From the NCBI GenBank assembly GCA_018242255.1, contig JAFECH010000352.1, positions 1 through 49,066 of the forward strand: a stretch of DNA of 49,066 nucleotides, given 5' to 3'. Below are positions 34,745 through 43,279 of the stretch, piece after piece. Source of the stretch: Pseudomonadota bacterium (GTDB lineage: Bacteria > Pseudomonadota > Alphaproteobacteria > Rhizobiales > Hyphomicrobiaceae). A program made the position numbers and the translations under genes. Every line of letters begins with the position of its first letter. Position 1 is the first letter of the stretch. The notes beneath the pieces were generated by a model that was not told where the DNA came from, did no database searches, and saw only the letters and a program-made list of their open reading frames with translations.

Positions 34745-35554
34745 ATGGCTCTCGCTCGACCGCTCAAACTTGCTGCCGCCTTGCTGTTCACCGGCTGGCT
34801 GGCAGGTTGCGGTTCGACACTGCCGTCGCTGTCACCGGCGACGGCTAGCATCTCGTCAGATAGCAACGGCCTTGGCGCTTATCCGTCGACAAGCTCGGAC
34901 ACGCGGGATGACGGCATGCCGACGCCGTTCGGCGATCCCAATGCTACGGCATCGAACGGACGACAGGTCATCGAGAATCCGACGATTGCGGACATCATGG
35001 CGCCTAGTCCGCTGCCCGAAATGAGCTGGGGGCGGCCCGACGCGCCGGTCACGATCGTGCAATACGCGTCGCTGACTTGTCCGCACTGCCGGAACTTCCA
35101 TCTCACGGTCTATCCTGAGCTCAAACGGCGGTTCATCGATACCGGGCGGGTGCGATATATCCTGCGCGAATTTCCGATCGGCAAAAGCTCCGGTAACGCG
35201 ACGATCGCGCTCCGTTGCGCGCCGCCCGACAAGTATCTGGAACTTTACGGAAAATTTCTTGAGCAGCAGCCGTCCTGGGTTAGCCTGGAGGTGCGGCCCG
35301 ATGCCATCTACGCAGTTGCCAAACAGGTGGGGATGACTCGCCCGCAGTTTGACGCTTGTCTGCAGAATCAAGACATGATCGCCAAGTTGAAGTGGGTTAA
35401 GGATCGCGGGCGCAAGCTCGGCATTATCGGGACACCGAACTTTTTCATCGGTACCAAGCTCATCAAGAAAGAGCTGACGATTGCCGAAATCGCCGATTAC
35501 GTCGAACAGGCGACCCGGCCGCAGAATACGCCGACGGCCTCGGCAAGTCCCTGA
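34745..35554 (+). CDS. DsbA-family lipoprotein
   Basis: A 269-residue paralog of the preceding protein. It has a lipobox (FTGWLAGC, lipid-bearing Cys22) instead of a cleaved soluble signal peptide, so it should be anchored to a membrane. A Ser/Thr/Gly-rich tether (about 23-80) separates the anchor from the thioredoxin fold. The active site is CPHC at Cys112/Cys115 (YASLTCPHCRNF), with cis-proline loop IIGTPNFFIG. It shares long stretches with its neighbour (VRYILREFP versus VRYIFRDFP), indicating tandem duplication. The two are 12 bp apart and surely co-transcribed; smc follows 62 bp later. Confidence 0.9.
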   Translation: MALARPLKLAAALLFTGWLAGCGSTLPSLSPATASISSDSNGLGAYPSTSSDTRDDGMPTPFGDPNATASNGRQVIENPTIADIMAPSPLPEMSWGRPDAPVTIVQYASLTCPHCRNFHLTVYPELKRRFIDTGRVRYILREFPIGKSSGNATIALRCAPPDKYLELYGKFLEQQPSWVSLEVRPDAIYAVAKQVGMTRPQFDACLQNQDMIAKLKWVKDRGRKLGIIGTPNFFIGTKLIKKELTIAEIADYVEQATRPQNTPTASASP

Positions 35555-35616
35555 CGGGTGCTTTGCGACGGTCCTGAGCCACGGCAACACCGGCATCGAG
35601 GACTGACGCAACCGAC

Positions 35617-38600
35617 ATGAAAATCACCCGGCTCAGGCTTCTCGGCTTCAAGTCTTTCGTGGACGCGACCGAGCTCGTGATCGAGCCGGGCTTGACGGGC
35701 GTCGTCGGTCCCAACGGTTGCGGCAAGTCGAACCTTCTGGAAGCACTTCGCTGGGTGATGGGCGAAAGCTCGCACAAGTCGATGCGTGCCGCCGCGATGG
35801 ACGACGTGATTTTCTCGGGCAGCGGCGGGCGGCCGGAACGGCAAAGCGCCGAAGTCACGATGTTCCTCGATAACAGCGCGCGGAAGGCTCCGGCCGAGTT
35901 CAATGGCAGCGACGTCATCGAAATTACGCGACGCATCGAACGCGATGCGGGGTCGGCTTATCGCATCAACGGACGCGAAGTGCGGGCGCGCGACGTCAAG
36001 GTGCTGTTTGAAGATGCGGCTACCGGTTCGCGCTCGCCGGCGCTTGTCCGGCAGGGGCAGATCGGCGAACTCGTCAATGCCAAGCCCGAGCAGCGGCGTC
36101 GCATTCTGGAAGATGCGGCGGGAATTGCAGGCCTTCATACGCGGCGCCATGAAGCCGAGTTGAAGCTCAAGGCTGCGGAAGCCAACATCGAGCGTGTGAG
36201 CGACGTTGCCGGACAATTGCAATCACAGACAGAAACGCTGAAGCGGCAGGCGCGACAGGCGCGGCGCTATAAAGAGCTTTCGACCGAGATCCGGCAGCAG
36301 GAAGCTCTGGCGCTGCATCTGACCTGGGAAGACGCGCACCGCAGCGTCGAAGTTGAAGAGACGCAACTTGCCGATGCGATGATGCGGCTCGGCGCGGCAA
36401 CGCAAGCCGAGGCCAAAGCCCTCAATGATGAGCTGCGCTTCGGCGAAGCCTTGCCACCGCTGCGCGAAGCGGAAGCCGTGAAGGGTGCGGCGCTGGCGCG
36501 GTTCAAAATCGAGCAGGAAAATCTTGAACGCGAAGCCGCGCGAGCGGCAGAGCGGGCGCGCGAGCTCGAAGCGCGGGCGAAACAGCTCGACACGGATTTG
36601 ACGCGTGAAAGCGGCTTCATTCAGGAAGCCAAGGAAACGCTGGTCCATCTCGAAGCAGACCTCAAAGCGATCCAGGAAGCGGATCACAAGGCCATCGACG
36701 AAGAAACGGCGGAGAAAGCCCGCTTCGAAGCAGCTGACGCCCGCCAGACCGCAGCCGATGCGCATTTCGCCGACATCACGCATCGTGCTGCCGAGGCACG
36801 CGCCAAGCTGAGAAGTCTCGAAGCGGCGCTTAACGAGCGCAAGGACGTCGTCTCCAAAATCACGCGGCAAATTGCGGCTTTCGATGCGCAGATCGCCGAT
36901 CTCACCGCCAAGGCTCCGGACAGCGAAAAAGTTGCTGAGATGACGCAGCGCGGGCAGGCCCTGGCGCAAGAGATCAGCAAGATCGAAGCTGACGCGTTGA
37001 CTGCGGAAGAAACCGTCAAAACTTCACAAATGGAAGCGAAAGCGCGGCGCGATGAAGCCCAGCGCGTGCGTCTTGCAGCCAACGCATTTTCAACGGAACG
37101 CGATACGATTGCGAAGCTTCTGGCGCGTGGTGACGAAGACGCTTATCCGCCAGCGGTCGATTTCATTCGCGTGTCTCCTGGATACGAAGCGGCACTTGGT
37201 GCTGCACTTGGCGACGATCTCGAAGCACCGATCGACCCTGACGCGGCCGTCCATTGGCGGCGGCTTGATTTGCCGGCGGAAGACCATGCGCTGCCTGCCG
37301 ACGCCGAACCGCTCGACATGCATGTCGAAGCGCCGCTGGAATTGACGCGGCGGCTTCGGCAGATCGGCGTCGTCAAGCGCGAGCAGGGTGCCCGGCTGCA
37401 GCCGCATTTGAAGCCTGGCCAGCGGCTTGTCTCGCCAGAAGGCGATCTTTGGCGATGGGATGGGTTCGTTGCAGCGTCGGACGGCGTGACGCCCGCAGCT
37501 CAACGCCTGGCCCACAAGAACCGACTCGCGGAACTGGACCGCAACGCGCAGGCGGTGCTCAACGAGGCCAAAGACACAATCGAAGCCGAACGCGCTGCGG
37601 CGGCAGTTGCACATCAAGCCGAAGCGGAAGAACGGCGACTGCGCCAGCTCTATCGCGATAAGCAGAACGAGCTCGCTCAAGTTCGCCAGCAACTCACCGC
37701 GCTGGAAAGACTTCAGCGTGAAAGCGAGACAAAACTTGCCGCCGTCGTTGCGCAACTGGCGCGCGCGGACGAAGATCTGACGACGGCGCAGGCGCGCCAC
37801 GTCGAGATCGAAGCGCATATCGTCACGATGAACGAAGGCGAAGATCTCGAACCGTTGCTCAAAGCCGCACAAGCGGAAGCCGAGCAGGCGCGGCGCGACG
37901 TTTCAGAGTCCCGCGTCCGGCTGGGCAGCCTGGATCGCGACAAGCAGATTCGCGCCGAACGCATTCGACATTCGAATGCCGAGATCGCGCGCTGGAAGGG
38001 ACGACAGGCTAGCGCCGAAGCGCAGGTCGAAAGCCTCGGCGGGCGGCTCAAGGAGGCCCGCGACGAGATTGCCGCAACGGCGGACCTGCCGGCAAAGATC
38101 GCGACCCAGCGCGATACGCTGCTTTCGGCTTTGTCGCGCGCTGATCAAGAACGGCGCGAAGCAGCGGACGCGTTGGCGGCGGCAGAGGCGGCCGTAAAGG
38201 CGGCAACGGATTCTCTCCGGTCGGTGCAAGCTGACGTTTCAAGCGCGCGCGAAGGCAAGGTACGGATCGAAACGCGGCTTGAGAACGCTCGCCAGAAGCG
38301 GCAGGAGGCGGCGCGCCATATTCGCGAGACGTTCGAAGTCGCGCCGGAAGATTGCTTGGCGCTGGCTCAGTTGCCGGAGGATGCGCCGGTTCCGGCGCTT
38401 CTCGATGTCGAGCGGACGCTTGCCAAGCTCAAGGCCGACCGTGAACGGCTCGGCGGCGTCAATCTGCAGGCAGATGAGGACTTGGCGGAAGTTTCCAAGC
38501 AGCTCGAAACCTTGATTTCCGAGCGTGACGATCTGGAACAAGGCATCGCCAAACTTCGCCAGGCGATCCAGCAACTCAATCGGGAAGGCAAGTCGCGGTT

Positions 38601-39078
38601 GGATGAAGCCTTCCAGACGGTCAACGGGCATTTCGAGCGGCTCTTTACGCATCTTTTCGGCGGCGGCGAAGCTCGTCTGGAAATGATCGAGAGCCCGGAA
38701 GACCCGCTGGAAGGCGGGCTTGAGATCATCGCCAAGCCGCCCGGCAAGAAGCCCGCGACGCTGTCGCTGCTCTCTGGCGGCGAGCAGACGCTCACAGCGC
38801 TGTCGCTGATTTTTGCTGTGTTCCTCACCAACCCATCGCCGATCTGCGTGCTCGATGAAGTCGATGCGCCGCTCGACGACGCCAACGTCGATCGCTTCTG
38901 CCGCCTGATGGAGCAGATGGCGGCGGAGACTGCGACACGGTTCCTGACCATCACGCACCATCCGATGACCATGGCCCGCATGAACCGGCTGTTCGGCGTG
39001 ACGATGGCGGAAAAAGGTGTGTCGCAGCTCGTTTCCGTCGACCTGCAGACCGCGCAGAGCTTCCGCGAAGCCAGCTGA
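35617..39078 (+). CDS. smc: chromosome segregation protein SMC
   Basis: A 1153-residue SMC ATPase, the core of the condensin-like complex (with ScpA and ScpB) that organises and separates chromosomes. The N-terminal ATPase half has Walker A GPNGCGKSNLLEAL; the signature motif LSGGEQ (about 1051) and Walker B ICVLDEVDAPLDD (about 1078) are in the C-terminal half. Between are two long Ala/Glu/Arg-rich coiled coils (about 170-490 and 620-960) and a hinge (about 500-620), as in the family. The scpAB genes are not nearby. The start at ATG 35617 (MKITRLRLLGFKSF) is the family start. Confidence 0.97.
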   Translation: MKITRLRLLGFKSFVDATELVIEPGLTGVVGPNGCGKSNLLEALRWVMGESSHKSMRAAAMDDVIFSGSGGRPERQSAEVTMFLDNSARKAPAEFNGSDVIEITRRIERDAGSAYRINGREVRARDVKVLFEDAATGSRSPALVRQGQIGELVNAKPEQRRRILEDAAGIAGLHTRRHEAELKLKAAEANIERVSDVAGQLQSQTETLKRQARQARRYKELSTEIRQQEALALHLTWEDAHRSVEVEETQLADAMMRLGAATQAEAKALNDELRFGEALPPLREAEAVKGAALARFKIEQENLEREAARAAERARELEARAKQLDTDLTRESGFIQEAKETLVHLEADLKAIQEADHKAIDEETAEKARFEAADARQTAADAHFADITHRAAEARAKLRSLEAALNERKDVVSKITRQIAAFDAQIADLTAKAPDSEKVAEMTQRGQALAQEISKIEADALTAEETVKTSQMEAKARRDEAQRVRLAANAFSTERDTIAKLLARGDEDAYPPAVDFIRVSPGYEAALGAALGDDLEAPIDPDAAVHWRRLDLPAEDHALPADAEPLDMHVEAPLELTRRLRQIGVVKREQGARLQPHLKPGQRLVSPEGDLWRWDGFVAASDGVTPAAQRLAHKNRLAELDRNAQAVLNEAKDTIEAERAAAAVAHQAEAEERRLRQLYRDKQNELAQVRQQLTALERLQRESETKLAAVVAQLARADEDLTTAQARHVEIEAHIVTMNEGEDLEPLLKAAQAEAEQARRDVSESRVRLGSLDRDKQIRAERIRHSNAEIARWKGRQASAEAQVESLGGRLKEARDEIAATADLPAKIATQRDTLLSALSRADQERREAADALAAAEAAVKAATDSLRSVQADVSSAREGKVRIETRLENARQKRQEAARHIRETFEVAPEDCLALAQLPEDAPVPALLDVERTLAKLKADRERLGGVNLQADEDLAEVSKQLETLISERDDLEQGIAKLRQAIQQLNREGKSRLDEAFQTVNGHFERLFTHLFGGGEARLEMIESPEDPLEGGLEIIAKPPGKKPATLSLLSGGEQTLTALSLIFAVFLTNPSPICVLDEVDAPLDDANVDRFCRLMEQMAAETATRFLTITHHPMTMARMNRLFGVTMAEKGVSQLVSVDLQTAQSFREAS

Positions 39079-39193
39079 GGAAAGTGTTCGGAAAACCATC
39101 GACCGCAGCGGTTCTGCCGCAAAGGTCACGCGCTTTTGCGGGAACCCGTCACTAAGGGAGGCGTTCCGCTCATTACGAGAAAGGAGCCTCCCA

Positions 39194-39511
39194 ATGCAAC
39201 CACAGCACGATTCCAGGGCGCCACGCTCGTCCATCCAACCGACGGACGTACGTCAAGCCAACCCTCGCAAAATGAACTTTCGGGTTTTACTAGCCTCGAT
39301 GGCTCTGGCGGTCGCGGTGGGTGTGGTGCTTGTCGTTGGCTTCTGGCGTGAGACGCCGCCCAGGGTCGACGCGTCGTCCGGCGGCAACCCTAGCCAGAAC
39401 ACCGAGCAGGCGGCTCCTCCGACCACTGCGCCGCAGCCTGAGGCCGGTGGCGCGCCGGAGGCTACCCCGACGCCAACAAGCCCACCCGCACAAAATCCGT
39501 CCACGCCTTAA
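39194..39511 (+). CDS. small membrane protein with Pro/Thr-rich tail
   Basis: A 105-residue unrecognised protein. AGGAG lies 8 nt before the ATG at 39194. One transmembrane helix spans about residues 27-50 (FRVLLASMALAVAVGVVLVVGF); the last 50 residues are Pro/Ala/Thr/Glu-rich and probably extended in the periplasm. It is 115 bp after smc and ends before a hairpin and the atp promoter. Its shape resembles the small protein between glyQ and glyS. Function unknown. Confidence 0.65.
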   Translation: MQPQHDSRAPRSSIQPTDVRQANPRKMNFRVLLASMALAVAVGVVLVVGFWRETPPRVDASSGGNPSQNTEQAAPPTTAPQPEAGGAPEATPTPTSPPAQNPSTP

Positions 39512-39540
39512 ACGTTGCCCTAAAGTCTGGCAAAAATCGG

Positions 39541-39570
39541 AGGCCCCTGTCGACGCCGCGACGGGGGCCT
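39541..39570. terminator. hairpin between the small membrane protein and atpI
   Basis: A 12-bp stem with one GU pair (AGGCCCCTGTCG 39541-39552 with CGACGGGGGCCT 39559-39570). On the plus strand only TCCGTT follows; on the minus strand a run of T follows (ATTTTTG). It lies where a plus-strand terminator for the small gene or smc is expected, so it is listed with moderate confidence. Confidence 0.5.
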
Positions 39571-39657
39571 TCCGTTGCACAACAGAGTGAAAACGGTTCA
39601 GAAAAGCCTGCGCGGTTTCGCCGTACCCTCATGGTAGAAAGCGTTATGCCCAATTCC

Positions 39658-39686
39658 TTGACACCCCTAGACCCCCTAACTATGGT
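39658..39686 (+). promoter_or_regulatory. sigma-70-type promoter of the atp (Fo) operon
   Basis: TTGACA at 39658-39663, a 17-bp spacer, then TATGGT at 39681-39686: a perfect -35 and four of six consensus -10 bases at ideal spacing. The first gene, atpI, starts 58 bp downstream. This is the best match to a housekeeping promoter in the window and fits constitutive high expression of ATP synthase. Confidence 0.8.
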
Positions 39687-39744
39687 CCGCGCCGTCGATC
39701 TCCCTGAGCGGCCGGTTTTCCGCGATATCTGGATAGTTTGAGCC

Positions 39745-40152
39745 ATGTCAGCCGATGGCAAGGATCAAAGCCCGGAACGCGGCGAAATCAGCCCGGAAGA
39801 CCGTGATGCGTTTCGCAAACGGTCGGCGGAACTTGGCCAGAGGCTTGACGCGCTCAAAGCGCAGAAGGCAAAGGCTGAACGATCGGCGGGCGGAGGACCT
39901 CAAGACCAATCCGCCTACGGAGCCGCCTTCAAGTTCGCGGCCGAGCTGATCGTCGGCGTCGTTTTCGGCGGCGGAGTTGGCTGGCTTCTGGACAGGCAGT
40001 TCGGCACGGCGCCTTGGCTGATGATCGTGATGGTCATTATCGGCTTTGCGGCGGGTCTTTTGAATGTTGTCCGCGCCGCCCAAGAGGCGCAGGCAAAAAA
40101 CGAACCGCTACAAAAGGCGGCGCCGTCAGTCAAAAATGACGACGACGAATGA
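39745..40152 (+). CDS. atpI: ATP synthase protein I
   Basis: A 135-residue assembly factor for the Fo motor (c-ring formation and possibly Mg2+/Ca2+ uptake). A charged N-terminus (about 1-55, acidic and basic repeats) precedes two transmembrane helices (AAELIVGVVFGGGVGWLLDRQF and LMIVMVIIGFAAGLLNVVR), as in the family. It is the first gene of the Fo operon. Confidence is high because of position and the GGGVGWLLD motif. Confidence 0.92.
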   Translation: MSADGKDQSPERGEISPEDRDAFRKRSAELGQRLDALKAQKAKAERSAGGGPQDQSAYGAAFKFAAELIVGVVFGGGVGWLLDRQFGTAPWLMIVMVIIGFAAGLLNVVRAAQEAQAKNEPLQKAAPSVKNDDDE

Positions 40153-40172
40153 GATAGACTAGGGGGTAGGCC

Positions 40173-40922
40173 TTGGCCGCTGAAGGCACCGGACATCATG
40201 GTCCGATGGAGCAGTTCGAGATCAAGAAGATCGTTGATCTCGATCTTTTCGGTCACGACATCTCGTTCACCAACTCGTCGCTGATGATGGTTCTCGCGTT
40301 CGCGATCGTCGTCGGCTACCTGCTCTATGCCATGCGCGGCCGTTCGCTCGTTCCGACCCGTATTCAGTCGACGGCGGAACTCACGTACGAATACATCGCC
40401 GGCATGGTGAAAGAGAACATCGGCGAGGAAGGCATGAAGTTCTTCCCCTGGGTGTTCACGATCTTCATTTTCATTCTCGTCCTGAATATCTTCGGCCTCA
40501 TCCCAGGCAACTTCGCCGCTACCAGCCACATCATCGTGACCTTTGCGCTAGCCGCCATGGTCTGGCTCGTCGCGACGTTCGTCGGCTTCTGGAAGCATGG
40601 CGTCGGCTATCTGAGATTGTTTGCGCCGGCCGGCGTGCCGCTCTGGCTCATGCCGATCATTATCCCGATCGAGCTGACGTCGTACCTCATCCGCCCGATC
40701 AGCCACTCTGTGCGTCTCTTCGCCAACATTATGGCCGGACACACCATGCTCGAAGTCTTTGCGGGCTTCGCTGTGCTGCTGCCCTGGTGGGGCAAGATCG
40801 CCCCCACCGGCTTCATGGTGGCTTTTACGGGACTTGAACTGCTCGTTGCATTCCTGCAGGCATTCATCTTTACCGTTCTGACCTGCATCTACCTCAACGA
40901 CGCGGTCAACATGCACCATTGA
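40173..40922 (+). CDS. atpB: ATP synthase Fo subunit a
   Basis: A 249-residue inner-membrane subunit a, forming the proton half-channels beside the c-ring. The essential arginine lies in the LIRPISHSVRLFANIMAGH segment, and a Glu/Asn/Gln-containing last helix (LELLVAFLQAFIFTVLTCIYL) is as expected. Several hydrophobic helices; typical length. The start is TTG 40173 after AGGGGG; the next ATG (40206) would drop 11 residues. In Alphaproteobacteria the Fo genes stand apart from the F1 genes, as here. Confidence 0.95.
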   Translation: MAAEGTGHHGPMEQFEIKKIVDLDLFGHDISFTNSSLMMVLAFAIVVGYLLYAMRGRSLVPTRIQSTAELTYEYIAGMVKENIGEEGMKFFPWVFTIFIFILVLNIFGLIPGNFAATSHIIVTFALAAMVWLVATFVGFWKHGVGYLRLFAPAGVPLWLMPIIIPIELTSYLIRPISHSVRLFANIMAGHTMLEVFAGFAVLLPWWGKIAPTGFMVAFTGLELLVAFLQAFIFTVLTCIYLNDAVNMHH

Positions 40923-41014
40923 ACATTTCAGGGCGCAGGCGGGCCACCCGTCGGCGCTCTGTTTTGCTTGTCAATCTGAAACCTCTAAAACTGTACACAA
41001 AGGGAGATACTCCA

Positions 41015-41239
41015 ATGGATCCGCAAGCCGCCAAGTTTATCGGCGCCGGCCTCGCCTGCTTCGCACTCATCGGCGCCGGTATCGGCATCGGCAACATCTT
41101 CGGCAACTACCTGTCGGGCGCGCTGCGCAATCCGTCGGCTGCTGCTTCGCAGTTCACGAACCTGCTGATCGGCTTCGCTCTTGCTGAAGCGACGGGTCTT
41201 TTCGGCCTTCTGATCGCGCTCATCATCCTCTACGGTTGA
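41015..41239 (+). CDS. atpE: ATP synthase Fo subunit c
   Basis: A 74-residue hairpin protein forming the rotating c-ring. Two transmembrane helices with the Gly-rich pattern GAGLACFALIGAGIGIGNIFG and the proton-carrying Glu in FALAEATGLFG are diagnostic. The Glu is about residue 58. AGGGAG precedes the ATG at 41015. A 92-bp spacer after atpB is longer than elsewhere in the operon and contains a small GC hairpin around 40940, possibly related to the high expression needed for c. Confidence 0.97.
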   Translation: MDPQAAKFIGAGLACFALIGAGIGIGNIFGNYLSGALRNPSAAASQFTNLLIGFALAEATGLFGLLIALIILYG

Positions 41240-41286
41240 GACTGGGCCGGGACTACTGAACCACGCCCAATCAACCGGAGGCTATG

Positions 41287-41844
41287 ATGTTAGCCGGCAC
41301 TACTATGCTGTTCGCGGTCGCCGCTGAGGCGGCCGAAGAAGCCGCCAAATCCGGTGGCTTGCCGCAGCTCAATCCGCATACCTTCGAGACCCAGCTTTTC
41401 TGGCTCGTCGTAACGTTCCTGGCTTTGTTTTTTGTCATGTCGAAGATCGCGCTGCCGCGCGTCGGCGAGGTGATCGAAGAGCGCCGGGACCGTATTAAGC
41501 GCGATCTCGATGCTGCTGCACGCCTGAAGGACGAAACCGATAAGGCGCTCGCCGACTACGAGAAGGCGCTTGCCGACGCGCGTGCTAACGCCTCGGGCAT
41601 CGCCAAGAACACGCGCGAGAAGCTCGCCACCGAAACGGAGGCCGAGCGTCACCGCGTCGACGAGCAGATCGCAGGAAAGCTGCGCGAGGCCGATACTCGC
41701 ATTGCCGCGACGAAGTCCAAGGCATTGTCGGCGATCGGCGATATTGCGACGGACACAACGCGTGCCGTCGTCGAGAAGCTCATCGGTCAGGACGTTCCTG
41801 CCGAGGACGTGAAGAAGGTGCTGCGTCCGGTAGCGGGCAGTTGA
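41287..41844 (+). CDS. atpG: ATP synthase Fo subunit b'
   Basis: A 185-residue second b-type stalk subunit (b', also called atpF' or atpG in photosynthetic and alpha-proteobacteria). A hydrophobic anchor (LFWLVVTFLALFFVMSKIALP) starts near residue 35, followed by a long charged coiled coil (ERRDRIKRDLDAAARLKDET). GGAGG lies before the tandem ATGs 41284/41287; the second has the better spacing. An N-terminal extension of about 30 residues before the anchor is typical of b'. It pairs with the b subunit encoded next to form the peripheral stalk. Confidence 0.93.
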   Translation: MLAGTTMLFAVAAEAAEEAAKSGGLPQLNPHTFETQLFWLVVTFLALFFVMSKIALPRVGEVIEERRDRIKRDLDAAARLKDETDKALADYEKALADARANASGIAKNTREKLATETEAERHRVDEQIAGKLREADTRIAATKSKALSAIGDIATDTTRAVVEKLIGQDVPAEDVKKVLRPVAGS

Positions 41845-41856
41845 GGATTTAGGACC

Positions 41857-42348
41857 ATGTTCGATCCAACCGATCCGCTTTTCTGGGTGCTCATCGCCTT
41901 CGTGGCGTTCCTAGCGCTGCTCGTCTATTACCGCGTTCCCGGTGTCGTCGCGAAGGCGCTCGATGAACGCGCAGACAGCATCCGCAAGGACCTGGACGAA
42001 GCACGTAAGCTTCGCGAAGAAGCGCAGTCCCTGCTGACGGACTATCAGCGTAAGGCGCGCGAAGCCGAGATTGAGGCTCAGTCGATCATCGAGCAAGCCA
42101 AGATCGAGGCGGAAGCGCTCGCGAGCGAGTCACGCAAGGCCCTCGCTGAGAGCCTTGAGCGGCGCTCGAAAATCGCTGAGGACAAGATTGCGCGCGCCGA
42201 AGCACAGGCTCTGGGCGAAGTTCGCTCCATAGCCGTTGAGACGGCGCTGGCTGCGGCGCACGAAATCCTGAAGACGCGGGCAACCGGCGCGACCGGTGAC
42301 TCGCTGGTTTCGCAAGCGATCGGCGATCTCAGCGGCAAGCTCAACTGA
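41857..42348 (+). CDS. atpF: ATP synthase Fo subunit b
   Basis: A 163-residue peripheral stalk subunit. The membrane anchor is at the very N-terminus (FWVLIAFVAFLALLVYYRVPG), then an uninterrupted coiled coil (ALDERADSIRKDLDEARKL) to about residue 130. It lies 12 bp after atpG and closes the operon, followed by a clear terminator. Both b and b' being present predicts a heterodimeric stalk. Confidence 0.95.
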   Translation: MFDPTDPLFWVLIAFVAFLALLVYYRVPGVVAKALDERADSIRKDLDEARKLREEAQSLLTDYQRKAREAEIEAQSIIEQAKIEAEALASESRKALAESLERRSKIAEDKIARAEAQALGEVRSIAVETALAAAHEILKTRATGATGDSLVSQAIGDLSGKLN

Positions 42349-42374
42349 GCCAACCGCCGACGGCCAGAAAGTTC

Positions 42375-42402
42375 AAAAGCCGGGCTTACGCTCGGCTTTT
42401 TT
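42375..42402 (+). terminator. rho-independent terminator of the atp operon
   Basis: Stem AAAAGCCG (42375-42382) with CGGCTTTT (42393-42400), extended by GC and GU pairs toward a TTAC loop, then TT and TTG. It sits 27 bp after atpF. The A run on the left side makes it able to stop minus-strand transcription of the lipoprotein gene as well. Confidence 0.9.
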
Positions 42403-42444
42403 GTTGTCTTGAATTTGGTTCGGGGAACGCAACCGGCTGACGGA

Positions 42445-43107
42445 TCAACCGGAGCTTGGCGCCCGACCGTCGAAGCCGACGACGAGCTGATACTCACCAG
42501 GCCGCGTGCCTTCAGCAATCGGGAAGGTGACAGTGCGGACGGTCGAGAAGTAGCTGATCGGCTTGTCGAGGCCGACGTTCACGTCAAGCTTCACACTGTC
42601 GGTCGCGATGCGTGTGCGCTTGCCGTCGTTGACGGACACCGTAATCGGTAGCGTAACGTTGCCGGGCTGGCCCTTGGGGCCTAGCAGCACGCGGCCGGAG
42701 AAGCCGTATTTCACCGTCACGCGGCCGGGCTCAACCTGGCATTCGCGCGCCGTCTTGGTGATCTCGCCGCGCTGTGCGACTGCAAGCGCGTCGCCGACAT
42801 GGCCGATTTCGTAGAACGTGATGTAATTGTCGTGTGGAGCGATAACGAGACGCGGGCAACCGGCGTCAACATCGCCGACGAACGTGCTTCCTGTCGCGCT
42901 CGTATCGTTGGATTTTGCCGCGTCGAGCAATTGGGCTTCGTTCACGGACGCGACTTGAGCATTTCCGGAGGACCCGCCTCCGAACATTCCGCCGCCGAGA
43001 CCAGACGTCAGCGAGGACATGCCGCAGCCGCCAAGCGCCGACAGCGGCATAACCAGCGTTGCCGCCGCCATTATTCGGGCCGCAGGTGCAAAGAAGCGAC
43101 GCGTCAA
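42445..43107 (-). CDS. uncharacterised lipoprotein
   Basis: A 220-residue putative lipoprotein. The N-terminus (TRRFFAPAARIMAAATLVMP, then LSALGGC) is a signal peptide with lipobox LGGC, so it is likely anchored to a membrane. A glycine-rich linker follows, then a beta-rich domain with Cys in AGCPRLVIAPHDNYITFYEIG and ARECQVEPG. I know this type as a widespread unnamed Rhizobiales protein with a CPxI-type start and two Cys; function is unknown. AGGGA favours a TTG start at 43107 (7 nt spacing). It is divergent from ispH. Confidence 0.75.
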   Translation of the reverse strand: MTRRFFAPAARIMAAATLVMPLSALGGCGMSSLTSGLGGGMFGGGSSGNAQVASVNEAQLLDAAKSNDTSATGSTFVGDVDAGCPRLVIAPHDNYITFYEIGHVGDALAVAQRGEITKTARECQVEPGRVTVKYGFSGRVLLGPKGQPGNVTLPITVSVNDGKRTRIATDSVKLDVNVGLDKPISYFSTVRTVTFPIAEGTRPGEYQLVVGFDGRAPSSG

Positions 43108-43279
43108 CGCCACATCCCTATTAAAAGGATGCCGATAACCCCAGTTGCGCAACACTGTCCCCCGAGGTTCGGTCCCCCGGCCCCTTGTATTGTCAGAAAA
43201 GCACCGTAGCATCCGACGCCACTGGCCCCCAAATGCATTTTCATGCATGCCGAACGAATATAGAGGACGTCTTTCTTCC

